A stretch of 64,000 nt of DNA from JAOUGY01 sp963785075 (GCA_963785075.1 CAWATW010000007.1:478360-542359), one strand, 5' to 3'. Numbered from the stretch's first letter, positions 52,294-60,834 are shown. A program made the numbers and translations. The notes: generated from the letters alone by a model not told the origin.

Positions 52294-52742
52294 TGCCACG
52301 CGGTGTCGTCGACGAGACGCCCCCCTTCCGGGACGACTATCAGTTGGCCCTGGTCGAAGGCGACTACTTCAAGGACAAGCTTCGTCCGAAGCAGTTCCTC
52401 CACATCGATCAGGCGGAGTGCATCCTCTGTGAAGGATGTGTCGACATCTGTCCCTGGAAGTGCATCCACTATTTGAGCGTCGACGCCATCAGCGAATCGC
52501 TCAACGTGTCGATGCCGGCTGAGGATCCCACCAACTTCGGGTTCTTCGTCGTCGACGAGGATGAGTGCACGCGGTGTGCTCTCTGCGTCGATCGGTGCCC
52601 CACGGGTGTCATCTCGCTCGGCAAGTTCGAAGGTTCGCTCGCCCAGCAGGCCGACGATCTCGGCTTGAATGCGGCCCCGTGGGAAGTCGACACCGGGCAA
52701 CGGGACTTCAAGAATGGCTACGCCTACGGCATCCGTTGGTGA
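52293..52742 (+). CDS. 2x[4Fe-4S] ferredoxin-like subunit
   Basis: A 149-residue protein with two [4Fe-4S] motifs: CILCEGCVDICPWKCI and CTRCALCVDRCPTGVI. The rest of the protein (about 60 residues on either side) is longer than in small ferredoxins. It has no membrane helix. Sitting between a membrane protein and cytochrome b, with a one-base overlap upstream, it probably forms a cytoplasmic electron-transfer subunit of the bc complex. Entry of electrons from ferredoxin or NADPH is a possibility. Confidence 0.8.
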   Translation: MPRGVVDETPPFRDDYQLALVEGDYFKDKLRPKQFLHIDQAECILCEGCVDICPWKCIHYLSVDAISESLNVSMPAEDPTNFGFFVVDEDECTRCALCVDRCPTGVISLGKFEGSLAQQADDLGLNAAPWEVDTGQRDFKNGYAYGIRW

Positions 52743-52755
52743 GAAAGGTTCAGGA

Positions 52756-53532
52756 GTGGCAGACGGAAACGAGAAGACAGGACTGAAGGAGCGACTCGCC
52801 GAAGGGTTCGAGTCGTTCCGTGGTTCCCAGTTCGTCGATTCGGTGCTTCGGCCCGGATCGCCGTTCAAGAAGGGCTATTCCGACAGCCCGCGGAACAGGT
52901 CTTACGTCGTCATGAACAACGTCCTCTATCACCTCCACCCCGTGAAGGTGAAGCGGCATGGCGTCAAGCTCTCGTACACGCTGTGCCTTGGCGGGCTCTC
53001 CTTCTTCTTGTTCATCCTGCTCACGATCACAGGCATCTTCCTGATGTTCTATTACGCACCGACCGCAGACAGGGCGTACGCCGACGTAGCGGCGTTGTCG
53101 ACCAATGTGGCGTTCGGCTCGTTGGTACGGAACATGCATCGTTGGGGTGCGCATCTCATGGTTCTCACGGTGTTCCTCCACATGAGTCGGGTCTTCTATC
53201 ACGGCGCCTACAAGCCCCCGCGTGAGTTCAACTGGGTGGTGGGCGTGATCCTGTTGCTGCTGACCCTGCTGCTGTCGTTCACCGGCTATCTGCTGCCTTG
53301 GGATCAGCTTGCACTGTGGGCGGTCACGGTGGGCACCAACATGGCCGGGTTCGTGCCCGTCTTCGGAAGCCAGGTGAAGTTTGCGCTCCTGGCCGGATCC
53401 GAGGTGACGGCCGGCACGCTGCTCCGGTGGTATGTGCTTCACGTCCTGTTCTTCCCTTTCATCATCGTGATCTTCATGGCCGTGCACTTCTGGCGTGTCC
53501 GGAAGGACGGCGGGATCTCGGGCCCGCTGTGA
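52756..53532 (+). CDS. Cytochrome b6-type subunit (N-terminal cytochrome b)
   Basis: A 258-residue cytochrome b6-type protein with about four membrane helices. Haem ligands occur as two pairs: NMHRWGAHLMVLTVFLHMSR with H-(13)-H, and LHVLFFPFIIVIFMAVHFWR with H-(14)-H, as in b6-type proteins. A charged N-terminal tail of about 50 residues precedes the first helix. GTG 52756 is chosen, 13 bases after the ferredoxin-like stop, with AAAGG as Shine-Dalgarno. The subunit oxidises menaquinol together with the next protein. Confidence 0.85.
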   Translation: MADGNEKTGLKERLAEGFESFRGSQFVDSVLRPGSPFKKGYSDSPRNRSYVVMNNVLYHLHPVKVKRHGVKLSYTLCLGGLSFFLFILLTITGIFLMFYYAPTADRAYADVAALSTNVAFGSLVRNMHRWGAHLMVLTVFLHMSRVFYHGAYKPPREFNWVVGVILLLLTLLLSFTGYLLPWDQLALWAVTVGTNMAGFVPVFGSQVKFALLAGSEVTAGTLLRWYVLHVLFFPFIIVIFMAVHFWRVRKDGGISGPL

Positions 53533-53549
53533 GACTCGAGGAGGCATAG

Positions 53550-54497
53550 ATGGCTGAAATTCCAGAGAGCCTGCTCAGGCGATCGGCAGAGGCGAAAGCG
53601 AAGGCGCTCGGCGTTCCGGTCGAACAGGTGCTGGCCGAGATGAAGGGTGAGGCTCCGCCGTCGCCTCCGCCGGCCGCACCCGCTCCCGAGCCGGCAGCTG
53701 CCCCCGAACCTGCTCCGGCGAGCGAACCCGAGGAGCCGGCTGCAGAGTCCGAACCCGCCCCCGAGCCCGTGGCACCCGCAGAGCCTGCCGCAGAGGCGGC
53801 TCCGGAGCCCGCCGCAGCAGCGACGGCCGTGGCAGTCGAAGAGCCACCCGCACCCGGTGGCGACGGCGGAGGCAACGGGCACTCGGGCAACGGAGCGACC
53901 CGTGTTGCGGCCACGGTCAGCCCCCGGCCCATGGCCGCTCCTGCCAACGCCCCAGAGGGTGTGCGAACCCAGCGGCTGCTCACGGTGGTCAAGGCCCGCG
54001 CCATCCAGAACGTCAAGGCCGAGCCTCAGGACAAGGTCAACACCTGGCCGCACCTGATGATCGCCGAGTTCACGGCTCTGCTCGCCATGACGGCGCTGCT
54101 GCTGGTCTTGTCTGTGATCCTCCACGCTCCGTTGCTGGAACCGGCCAACTTCAATGCCACGCCGAACCCCTCGAAGGCCCCGTGGTACTTCCTCGGTCTG
54201 CAGGAGCTGCTCAGCTATTTCGATCCTCAGATCGCCGGTGTGACCGTACCCACGATCATCGGCTTGATCGGCTTCATGATGATTCCGTACATCGATCGGA
54301 ATCCGTCCACGAAGCCATCCGACCGGAAGTTCGCGATCATGCTCTACACGATATTCCTCGCGGGGTCGGCAACGCTGACGATCATCGGAGTGCTCTTCCG
54401 CGGACAGGGATTCAACTTCTCATATCCCTGGCGTGACGGGATCTACTTCGACGACTTGAAGGACTGGGTCCCCATCGGCCTCGGCGGCGGACACTGA
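53550..54497 (+). CDS. Cytochrome b C-terminal (subunit IV-like) protein with N-terminal module
   Basis: A 315-residue protein. Residues 1-34 (MAEIPESLLRRSAEAKAKAL onward) are homologous to the N-terminal module of the two cytochromes c on the other operon. A proline/alanine/glutamate linker (about 35-105) follows. The C-terminal 170 residues have three or more helices and NPSKAPWYFLGLQELLSYFDP, the counterpart of the PEWY quinol-site segment (alanine-proline instead of PE). It completes cytochrome b with the preceding protein. It lies 17 bases downstream. Confidence 0.8.
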   Translation: MAEIPESLLRRSAEAKAKALGVPVEQVLAEMKGEAPPSPPPAAPAPEPAAAPEPAPASEPEEPAAESEPAPEPVAPAEPAAEAAPEPAAAATAVAVEEPPAPGGDGGGNGHSGNGATRVAATVSPRPMAAPANAPEGVRTQRLLTVVKARAIQNVKAEPQDKVNTWPHLMIAEFTALLAMTALLLVLSVILHAPLLEPANFNATPNPSKAPWYFLGLQELLSYFDPQIAGVTVPTIIGLIGFMMIPYIDRNPSTKPSDRKFAIMLYTIFLAGSATLTIIGVLFRGQGFNFSYPWRDGIYFDDLKDWVPIGLGGGH

Positions 54498-54518
54498 TGA
54501 GCTCGAGGTGATGTGCAC

Positions 54519-55373
54519 ATGAACGCAGAACTGCTCATCCCGATCGGGGTTGCCGTCGTCGCAATCTTGGCGATCGCCGCCGCGCTGACGATCGCTTGGC
54601 GTCGGTCGTCAGGACCGGAATGGAAGGGAAACCTCACGAAGGAGACGGTCGAATCCGACCGTTCGGGTCCGATCGACATCGCCGTGGCCCGGCCCGAGCC
54701 TTCGCCCGCCGTGGAAACCGTCGAGCCGAGCGAGGAACCAGTCGAGGCCGAGCCGGTGGCGGCAGTGGCGGTGGCGTCGGCCCAGCGGGTGATCGAGGTG
54801 TCTCCCGAGGAGGCCGGCGTCACGCGCCGGACCTTCCTCAACCGGGCACTCGGGATCACGTTCCTCGGAGGATTCCTGGGAACTCAGGCCCTGGCGTTCC
54901 TCTCGTTCCTCTGGCCCAGGGTGACAGGCGGGTTCGGGAGTGACGTACGAGCCGGTAGCGTCTCCGACCTCCTGGATCAGGCGTTCAACGCCGACGGGAG
55001 TGTCACGCCCGTCTTCATCCCCGAGGCCCGGGCGTACGTCGTCCCCGCCCCAACCACCATCTCGACGCAGTACGAAGGAAGGGGTGTCGATGCCGGGGGA
55101 CTGATGGCACTCTTCCAACGCTGTGTCCACCTGGGATGCCGCGTGCCCTGGTGTCAGCCGTCGCAGGGATTCGAATGCCCATGCCACGGGTCGAAGTACA
55201 ACGGCGTCGGCGAATACTTCGCAGGGCCCGCACCGAGGAACCTCGATCGATTCGTGGTCGAAGCGACAGACGCCGGAGACTTCATCATCAAGACCGGCAC
55301 CATCATCGAAACGCCGAGAGCCATCGAGAAGTCGGTGGAGTATCCGCTCGGCCCGTCGTGCATCGGGGGCTGA
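54519..55373 (+). CDS. Rieske [2Fe-2S] protein
   Basis: A 284-residue Rieske protein. Cluster ligands are C202 and H204 (box CVHLGC) and C220 and H223 (box CPCHGSKY); C207 and C222 form the disulfide. An extra membrane helix lies at residues 7-27, and TRRTFLNRALG (from 102) is a twin-arginine motif before the usual anchoring helix. The Rieske head is therefore probably on the outside. The acidic linker between the helices is unusual. ATG 54519 is chosen; GTG 54513 is possible. Confidence 0.85.
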   Translation: MNAELLIPIGVAVVAILAIAAALTIAWRRSSGPEWKGNLTKETVESDRSGPIDIAVARPEPSPAVETVEPSEEPVEAEPVAAVAVASAQRVIEVSPEEAGVTRRTFLNRALGITFLGGFLGTQALAFLSFLWPRVTGGFGSDVRAGSVSDLLDQAFNADGSVTPVFIPEARAYVVPAPTTISTQYEGRGVDAGGLMALFQRCVHLGCRVPWCQPSQGFECPCHGSKYNGVGEYFAGPAPRNLDRFVVEATDAGDFIIKTGTIIETPRAIEKSVEYPLGPSCIGG

Positions 55374-55374
55374 C

Positions 55375-57096
55375 GTGGAATCGACCGTGATCATCACCAT
55401 CGTCGTCATCGGCGTCATCGTCTGGATGGCGGTGCTTGGTGTCTCGGCGTTGCGGTCTCGAGGCTCCGAAGAGGTCCCGGCCAACCTGGCGCCCGGCGAA
55501 ACCGACGAGGTGATGGAGACCAAGCGGCTGGAGCGTGCCCAGCAGGCGGCTGTCCTGTTGTCGGCGTTCCTCGCAGTCGGGATACCGTTGTACTACCTCG
55601 GTGAACCCGCTCGACAGGAGTCGTTCGTCGATGCCTATGCCGAGGAATCGGTGGCTCGCGGGCTTGCCCATTTCGAGGAATACCAGTGCGCCAGCTGTCA
55701 CGGCGCCGACGGTGGCGGTGGGGCCGCCACCTATGTGGAGAAGCGCTCCGGCGTGACGGTCAGCTGGGCCGCTCCTTCGATCAACGACGTGTTCTACCGG
55801 TACGACCGCGATGAAGTTCGGTACTGGTTGGTGTATGGCCGCCAGAACAGCCCGATGCCGGCGTGGGGCCTCGACGGTGGCGGACCGATGAACGAACAGC
55901 AGATCGAAGAGCTCATCGACTATCTCGAGTCCGACCAATTCTCGATCTCCCAGGAGGAGGCCGTCGGACAGGTCGAATCCAAGATCGCCACCGCCGTGAG
56001 CCAGCTCGGAACTGCGCGGGCCTCGGTCGAGGATCAGATTCTCCAGCAGCGCCAGCTGATCGCCAACATCGAGCGGGCGTCCGAGCTCGAGCCGATCATG
56101 GCCGACATCCTCGCTCGGGCCGACACGTTGGGCGACACACTCGGCGACGGCATCGACACCGATGGCGACGGTGTTGCCGATGCAAAGGAAACCGAGGTCA
56201 ACCAGCTCACCGCAGAGACCCGCCAGGCTCTGTTGCTCCCGGGAGTGGAGCCTGTGACCTTTGCGGCAGACAACCCGGCCACCAACGGCACCCCCGATCT
56301 CGAAGTCGCCCAGACGATCGTCGACACCTACCGCGACCTCGCAGACAGTGGTCGGGCGCCCGTCCTCCAGACCTACGCCGATGCCATCGAGGCGCTGATC
56401 ACCGGTGGAGGTGGCGAAGACACGACCGACACCGATGGAGACGGCCTCACCGACACGGCCGAGACGCAGATTCCCGGACAGGTGACCTTGGCGATCGGAG
56501 CGATCACCAACGACTACGCACCGACCAGCCTCGACCCGGCCAACCCGGAATCCGTGAGCGGTGTCGTCGATTCCGAGACGGCGGCGACTGCACTCACCGA
56601 GCTGAATACGCTGTACACCAACGTCCGATTGAACGCCACCAACGGAGACACACTCCTCGCCGATGCCAACGAGTCGCTCAGCTTCCTCGAGCAGGCACTC
56701 GCCGAAGAGGCGTGGTCGTTCGACTTCGAGGGTGTGGCCGCCCATGCGTTCGACGGAAACGTGGAACGGGCAACCCGGGTCGTCGGCGTGTTCGAGGCCT
56801 ACTGTGCTCGATGTCACACCTCCGGCTATTCCGCCGGCCCTGCGTTCGCACAGGAGGCGGGTTCGGGAGGCTTCGGTCCGGCGCTCTACGAAGGACGCCC
56901 GGCAGTGCAGTTCCTCAGCGACGAGGCCCTCAGGGACTTCCTCATCGTGGGTGCGGTGGCCAACCAACCGTATGGCGTGAACGGCATGGGCAACGGCCGG
57001 ATGCCCGGATTCGGCGAGGTCCTCTCGGAGGAGGACCTTCTCGATCTCGCCCACTGGCTCCGGCAAGGGAACCTGATGGGAAAGGGTGACTCCTGA
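55375..57096 (+). CDS. Dihaem cytochrome c with calcium-binding-like loops
   Basis: A 573-residue membrane-anchored cytochrome c. Two N-terminal helices (about 5-25 and 60-77) precede haem domain 1 (C105-x-x-C108-H109, likely ligand M161). A long middle section (about 180-460) holds two DxDxDG-type loops, DTDGDGVADAKE (261-272) and DTDGDGLTDTAE (352-363), of the EF-hand/thrombospondin-3 type. Haem domain 2 (C477-x-x-C480-H481, likely ligand M543) ends the protein. GTG 55375 follows the Rieske stop by one base. Electron acceptor of the bc complex. Confidence 0.8.
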   Translation: MESTVIITIVVIGVIVWMAVLGVSALRSRGSEEVPANLAPGETDEVMETKRLERAQQAAVLLSAFLAVGIPLYYLGEPARQESFVDAYAEESVARGLAHFEEYQCASCHGADGGGGAATYVEKRSGVTVSWAAPSINDVFYRYDRDEVRYWLVYGRQNSPMPAWGLDGGGPMNEQQIEELIDYLESDQFSISQEEAVGQVESKIATAVSQLGTARASVEDQILQQRQLIANIERASELEPIMADILARADTLGDTLGDGIDTDGDGVADAKETEVNQLTAETRQALLLPGVEPVTFAADNPATNGTPDLEVAQTIVDTYRDLADSGRAPVLQTYADAIEALITGGGGEDTTDTDGDGLTDTAETQIPGQVTLAIGAITNDYAPTSLDPANPESVSGVVDSETAATALTELNTLYTNVRLNATNGDTLLADANESLSFLEQALAEEAWSFDFEGVAAHAFDGNVERATRVVGVFEAYCARCHTSGYSAGPAFAQEAGSGGFGPALYEGRPAVQFLSDEALRDFLIVGAVANQPYGVNGMGNGRMPGFGEVLSEEDLLDLAHWLRQGNLMGKGDS

Positions 57097-57458
57097 TGCG
57101 TGAAGTGTTCCGGACGATCTTCTCGGCGAACATCTTCGCCACCGGAATCGCCTTGTTCCTGATCTCGGTGCTGGTCTTCTACGGCACCATCTACCTGCTC
57201 AACTACACCAACCTGGGCAAGAAACTCGGGTTCCTCGTGACCGGCGCCGGCGTGTTCGCCTGGGCCACGATCGGCTCGTTGCTGTTCGTGCTCTATGCCC
57301 CCCGAGGGCCACAGCCATCGGGCGGGATCGAAGGTCTCAACAACTTCGAGATCAGAATCATCCCCCTCACGTTCCTCGGAATCTCGGCGATCCTGTTCGC
57401 CATGTTCCTGGTGGCCCTGCATCAGTACGAGATGACCCAGGAACGAGCCGAGCTGTAA
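57096..57458 (+). CDS. Small membrane subunit of the bc-complex operon
   Basis: A 120-residue protein with three membrane helices (ATGIALFLISVLVFYGTIYLL; LVTGAGVFAWATIGSLLFVL; TFLGISAILFAMFLVAL) and a short tail. I do not recognise the family. It overlaps the cytochrome c stop by one base and is the last gene of the operon. Likely an accessory subunit. Confidence 0.65.
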   Translation: MREVFRTIFSANIFATGIALFLISVLVFYGTIYLLNYTNLGKKLGFLVTGAGVFAWATIGSLLFVLYAPRGPQPSGGIEGLNNFEIRIIPLTFLGISAILFAMFLVALHQYEMTQERAEL

Positions 57459-57542
57459 CCGGGGCTTCGCCTCGGCGTCAACGGTATCCAGTTCAACACC
57501 ATGCGGGGACATCGGTGATCACGTTCAACCGTGGTCCGCTGG

Positions 57543-57578
57543 GTGGTGACTGGTGACCGGTTGGCGACTGGCGACGGC
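57543..57578. repeat. Intergenic heptamer array, GGTGACT-type words
   Basis: GGTGACT, GGTGACC, GGTTGGC, GACTGGC and GACGGCC follow in steps of 7 in the 137-base gap between the bc operon and rex. Weaker than the other arrays. Confidence 0.5.
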
Positions 57579-57595
57579 CCGGCGAGCCGGGCACG

Positions 57596-58219
57596 TCAGC
57601 CTCTGTTGGCCAGGTGGTACGACAGGATCTGGAGCTCGGTTGCGAGGTCGACCCTTCGAACGGTGACGCCGGCCGGCACGTGGAGCTCCGTCGGAGCGAA
57701 GTTGAGGATGGAACGAATGCCTGCCTCGACCATGCGGTCTGCCACGGGTTGCGCCGCAGATGCGGGTGTGGCGATCATGCCGATCAGGATCTCCAGGTCT
57801 GCGACATCCTCGGCAAGGGCGTCCAGGTGACGGATGCCCATGCCGCCGACTTGCTTGCCGATGGTCTTCCGATCCACGTCGTATATCGCCATCATCGCAA
57901 ATCCACGGGATTCGAAACCTTGATAGTTGGCGAGGGCAGAGCCGAGATTCCCGGCACCCACGATCGCCACGCCTATCTGGCACACCAGCCCCAGTGCCTT
58001 TGCCAGCTGTTCGGCGAGCGCGGAGACGTCATAACCGACCCCACGAGTGCCTGAGGCACCGAGAAACGAGAGATCCTTGCGGACCTGAACGGCGCTCACG
58101 CCCGAGCCCTCGGCGATGTCGTCGGATGACACGGTGTCCCGAGTCGAGCCGACGCTCTCCAGGTATCGGAGGTAGCGTGGCAGTCGGGCGACGGAGGCGG
58201 CTGGCAGCGGTCGGCTCAC
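57596..58219 (-). CDS. rex: Redox-sensing transcriptional repressor Rex
   Basis: A 207-residue Rex repressor. The N-terminal winged helix (RLPRYLRYLESVG to QVRKDLSFLGASGTRGVGY) reads the operator. The C-terminal Rossmann domain has VAIVGAGNLGSALANYQGF for NAD(H), then AIYDVDRKTIGKQVGG and ATPASAAQPVADRMVEAGI. Rex releases DNA at high NADH/NAD+. GTG 58219 fits the family length; the longer frame is antisense to the reductase gene. I found no Rex operator in the window. It is divergent from the reductase gene, 90 bases apart. Confidence 0.9.
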   Translation of the reverse strand: MSRPLPAASVARLPRYLRYLESVGSTRDTVSSDDIAEGSGVSAVQVRKDLSFLGASGTRGVGYDVSALAEQLAKALGLVCQIGVAIVGAGNLGSALANYQGFESRGFAMMAIYDVDRKTIGKQVGGMGIRHLDALAEDVADLEILIGMIATPASAAQPVADRMVEAGIRSILNFAPTELHVPAGVTVRRVDLATELQILSYHLANRG

Positions 58220-58309
58220 GAGGATCGACGTTAGAGATGCCCGCTCCCCCCGCCAAAACCGGACCACTGTGGATTCACCCTCTGTTCGAAAGCCCCATAG
58301 ACTCGCCGC

Positions 58310-59545
58310 ATGAATCCTGATGTCGTTGTCGTAGGCGGTGGACCGGCCGGAGCCTCCGCGGCTCATTGGCTCGCCAAGGACGGGCATTCCGTCGTGATGG
58401 TCGAGAAGAAGGAATACCCCCGCGACAAGACCTGCGGCGACGGTCTCACACCCAGGGCGATCAAGCAGCTGCTCGACATGAGGTTCGACTTCGCCGTACC
58501 AGAGTTTCACAAGATCACCGGACTCAGGTCGTACGCAGGCGATGATCTGATGCTCGAGCTCGAATGGCCGCAGCACTCCCGCTTCCCGGACTGGGGTGGC
58601 GTCATCCGGCGCCGGGATCTCGACCAGCAGGTTGCCGTCCTCTCCGAGAAGCAGGGTGTGGTCATCCGCCAGAAGACCGAAGCGCGGCCGTTGATCACCA
58701 ATGGCTGGGTGTCGGGTGTCGAGCTCCACCATGGTGGCGAGACCGAGGTGCTCGAACCGAAGGTGGTGGTGATCGCCGACGGCTCGTTGAACCGATTCGG
58801 CCGGGAGCTCGGCAGCTCCCGACGCAAGGACTACCCGATGGGGCTTGCCGCCCGCGGGTACTACTCGAGCCCTCGTTCGGCCGACCCATTCCTCGAAAGC
58901 CAGTTGGACATCCGTGATGCGTCCGGTGCGTCGATGCCCGGGTACGGGTGGATCTTCCCACTCGGAGACGGGACCGTGAATGTCGGGGTGGGGCTGCTGT
59001 CGACGTTCAAGCGGTGGAAGCACGTCAACACCACCGCGATGATGAACGACTACGTCGACACCGCACCGGACTACTGGGGTCTCGACGCCGAGTCGAAGCT
59101 CACCGATCCCCAGGGCGGGAAGCTGACGATGTCGTTCAGCAAGGGGCCGCTGGTCGGACCGAACTGGATCACCGTGGGGGACGCCGCCGGTGCGATCAAC
59201 CCGTGGAACGGCGAAGGAATCTCGTACGCGTACGAGACCGGGCGGATCGCCTCCGGCATCGTGAGTGATGCCTTGGGCGCCGGTGACCTCAGCATCATCG
59301 GTCGGTATCCGCAATACCTCGAAGACGAGTTCGGTCTCTACTACAAGATGGCCCGCATCTTCGTGAAGCTGATCGGCAACCCTCCCGTCATGCGCTCATT
59401 GGCCCATGTGGGACTGCGGAATCGCCCGCTCATGGAATGGACGCTCAAGGTCATGTCCAACCTCCTGGACGATGACGAGAAGGGCGTCGGCGAACAGGCC
59501 TATCACGCACTCGCAGCCATGGTGAGACCGCTCCCCACCTCCTGA
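58310..59545 (+). CDS. Geranylgeranyl-reductase-family flavoprotein (menaquinone reductase-like)
   Basis: A 411-residue FAD protein of the geranylgeranyl reductase family. VVVGGGPAGASAAHWLA binds FAD, EYPRDKTCGDGLTPRAI is the family's C-G-D-G segment, and ITVGDAAGAINPWNGEGISYAYETG is the C-terminal FAD motif. The closest known type is MenJ, which reduces one isoprene unit of menaquinone. Its position just upstream of nuoA fits a role in tailoring the respiratory quinone. It is divergent from rex. Confidence 0.75.
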   Translation: MNPDVVVVGGGPAGASAAHWLAKDGHSVVMVEKKEYPRDKTCGDGLTPRAIKQLLDMRFDFAVPEFHKITGLRSYAGDDLMLELEWPQHSRFPDWGGVIRRRDLDQQVAVLSEKQGVVIRQKTEARPLITNGWVSGVELHHGGETEVLEPKVVVIADGSLNRFGRELGSSRRKDYPMGLAARGYYSSPRSADPFLESQLDIRDASGASMPGYGWIFPLGDGTVNVGVGLLSTFKRWKHVNTTAMMNDYVDTAPDYWGLDAESKLTDPQGGKLTMSFSKGPLVGPNWITVGDAAGAINPWNGEGISYAYETGRIASGIVSDALGAGDLSIIGRYPQYLEDEFGLYYKMARIFVKLIGNPPVMRSLAHVGLRNRPLMEWTLKVMSNLLDDDEKGVGEQAYHALAAMVRPLPTS

Positions 59546-59572
59546 GCTCGATCGCCGATCTCGGCGCCGGAG

Positions 59573-59650
59573 CACGTATTACGTAGAACGTCCAACGTAG
59601 AACGCGTATCGCGTGTGGGCTTGCCGACGGCAGACGGCCCACGGCCGACC
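59573..59650. repeat. Intergenic heptamer array, ACGTNNN then GACGGC words
   Basis: ACGTATT, ACGTAGA, ACGTCCA and ACGTAGA in steps of 7 directly after the reductase gene, then GACGGCA, GACGGCC and CACGGCC-like units. It begins the repeat-filled 499-base gap that ends at 60044. Confidence 0.75.
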
Positions 59651-59715
59651 TCCATGATCCCCGTCGTGTGCGTCGGACTGGCGACTGCCGGCGCGGATCA
59701 CGGATCAGGATTCAG

Positions 59716-59902
59716 GTATTACGTAGAACGTCGGGCGCGCATCCGGTTGGGCCTTGCCGTCGGCTGTCGGCTGTGTGCTGTTGGCTGTGTGCTGTTGGCT
59801 GTCTGCTGTCTGCTGTCTGCTGTCTGCTGTCGGCTGTGTGCTGTCGGCTGTGTGCTGTCGGCTGTCGGCCAGGATGACGAATCACGTATTGCGTCGAACG
59901 TA
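59716..59902. repeat. Longest heptamer array: 15 NNGCTGT units flanked by ACGTNNN words
   Basis: Fifteen consecutive units of NNGCTGT (59761-59865, 105 bases without an indel) with the variable dinucleotide CG, GT, TG or CT. ACGTNNN words stand on both sides (59716-59733 and 59883-59902). No reading frame or match to a known element was noticed. With the 59573 array this fills much of the 59546-60044 gap; the rest shows nothing recognisable. Confidence 0.85.
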
Positions 59903-60044
59903 GGACCGGCCTCGGTGTGGACCGGCGGTACGGACCACGCGCTACGAGGAACGCGACGCGGGCTGTGCGTTGGGTCATCATGCTCTGGCGGCACATGGTC
60001 GCCTGGTTCACGATTGACGCCAGAGGTATCGAAGGAGGTGCGTC

Positions 60045-60701
60045 GTGAACCTGTCAAGGTTGTTCTGGGGCGGATTGCTCATCGTCGGAGGTGTGGTGTT
60101 CTTGGGCGACGCCTTGGAAGTGTGGGATGGAGGCGAGCTCGCATCTCGGTGGTGGCCGCTGGTGATCATCGCAGCTGCCGGGCTCAGTCTGCTCTCCCGT
60201 CCGCGGCGCTACCTGGGGCCGACAGTCGTGGCGTCCATCGGCGTGGTCCTGTTGATCGACCGGCTCGATCTCGTCGACGTCGACGCAGGCGTGATATGGG
60301 CGGTGATCCTCATCGCTGCAGGCGCGATCATGGTCTTGAGAAGGCCCGGAGGTTCGATGGCCGGCGACGAAGTGCGCGTGTCGGCGTTCACGGCTTTCGG
60401 AGGCACGGAAATCGCCAGTCACTCCGATCACTTCGAAGGGGGAAACATCGGGGCGGTGTTCGGAGGTGCCGAACTCGACCTTCGAGACGCTCATCTCGCC
60501 CCCGGTGCCGCCCTCGAGGTCTTCACCGCCTTCGGCGGGACGGAGATCAAGGTGCCGGAAGGATGGAAAGTGATCACGCATGGGCTCCCCCTGTTCGGCG
60601 GCTTCGAGAACGTCACGACCAGCGAGGCGCTCCCGCCCGACGCTCCAACGCTCGACGTTGCAGCGACCGTGCTGTTCGGAGGCCTGGAGGTGAAGCACTG
60701 A
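60045..60701 (+). CDS. LiaF-like membrane protein
   Basis: A 218-residue protein. Four hydrophobic helices (residues 8-25, 37-50, 58-70, 85-98; LFWGGLLIVGGVVFLGDAL and similar) match the LiaI/DUF5668 type, and residues 105-218 form a beta-rich DUF2154-like domain with FTAFGGTEI occurring twice and FGGAELDLRDA. It may sense or report cell-envelope stress. GTG 60045 follows a perfect AAGGAGG Shine-Dalgarno (60032-60038). Relation to the nuo operon is unknown. Confidence 0.75.
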   Translation: MNLSRLFWGGLLIVGGVVFLGDALEVWDGGELASRWWPLVIIAAAGLSLLSRPRRYLGPTVVASIGVVLLIDRLDLVDVDAGVIWAVILIAAGAIMVLRRPGGSMAGDEVRVSAFTAFGGTEIASHSDHFEGGNIGAVFGGAELDLRDAHLAPGAALEVFTAFGGTEIKVPEGWKVITHGLPLFGGFENVTTSEALPPDAPTLDVAATVLFGGLEVKH

Positions 60702-60719
60702 CCGGTCCGATCCACGTCC

Positions 60720-60834
60720 GACGTTCTACGTAATACGTTCTACGTAAGACGTATCCCGGAGTCGGCAGTGGGCCGTGGGCCGTCGGCCAGCCCGAAACCG
60801 ACCCACGTTCTACGTTCTACGTAGTACGTGCTGT
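60720..60834. repeat. Heptamer arrays upstream of nuoA
   Basis: ACGTTCT, ACGTAAT, ACGTTCT, ACGTAAG and ACGTATC (60720-60755); GTGGGCC/GTCGGCC words (60761-60790); and ACGTTCT, ACGTTCT, ACGTAGT (60804-60834). Three word blocks lie within 120 bases in the 237-base leader of the nuo operon, so the promoter is in or beside them. Confidence 0.8.

Noticed and set aside
58220..58309. Rex operator between rex and the reductase gene
   Set aside because: CTGTGGATTCACC has only a partial match to TTGTGAANNNNTTCACAA; one half-site is missing.
59716..59902. CRISPR array
   Set aside because: Units are 7 bases with no unique spacers and no cas genes nearby.
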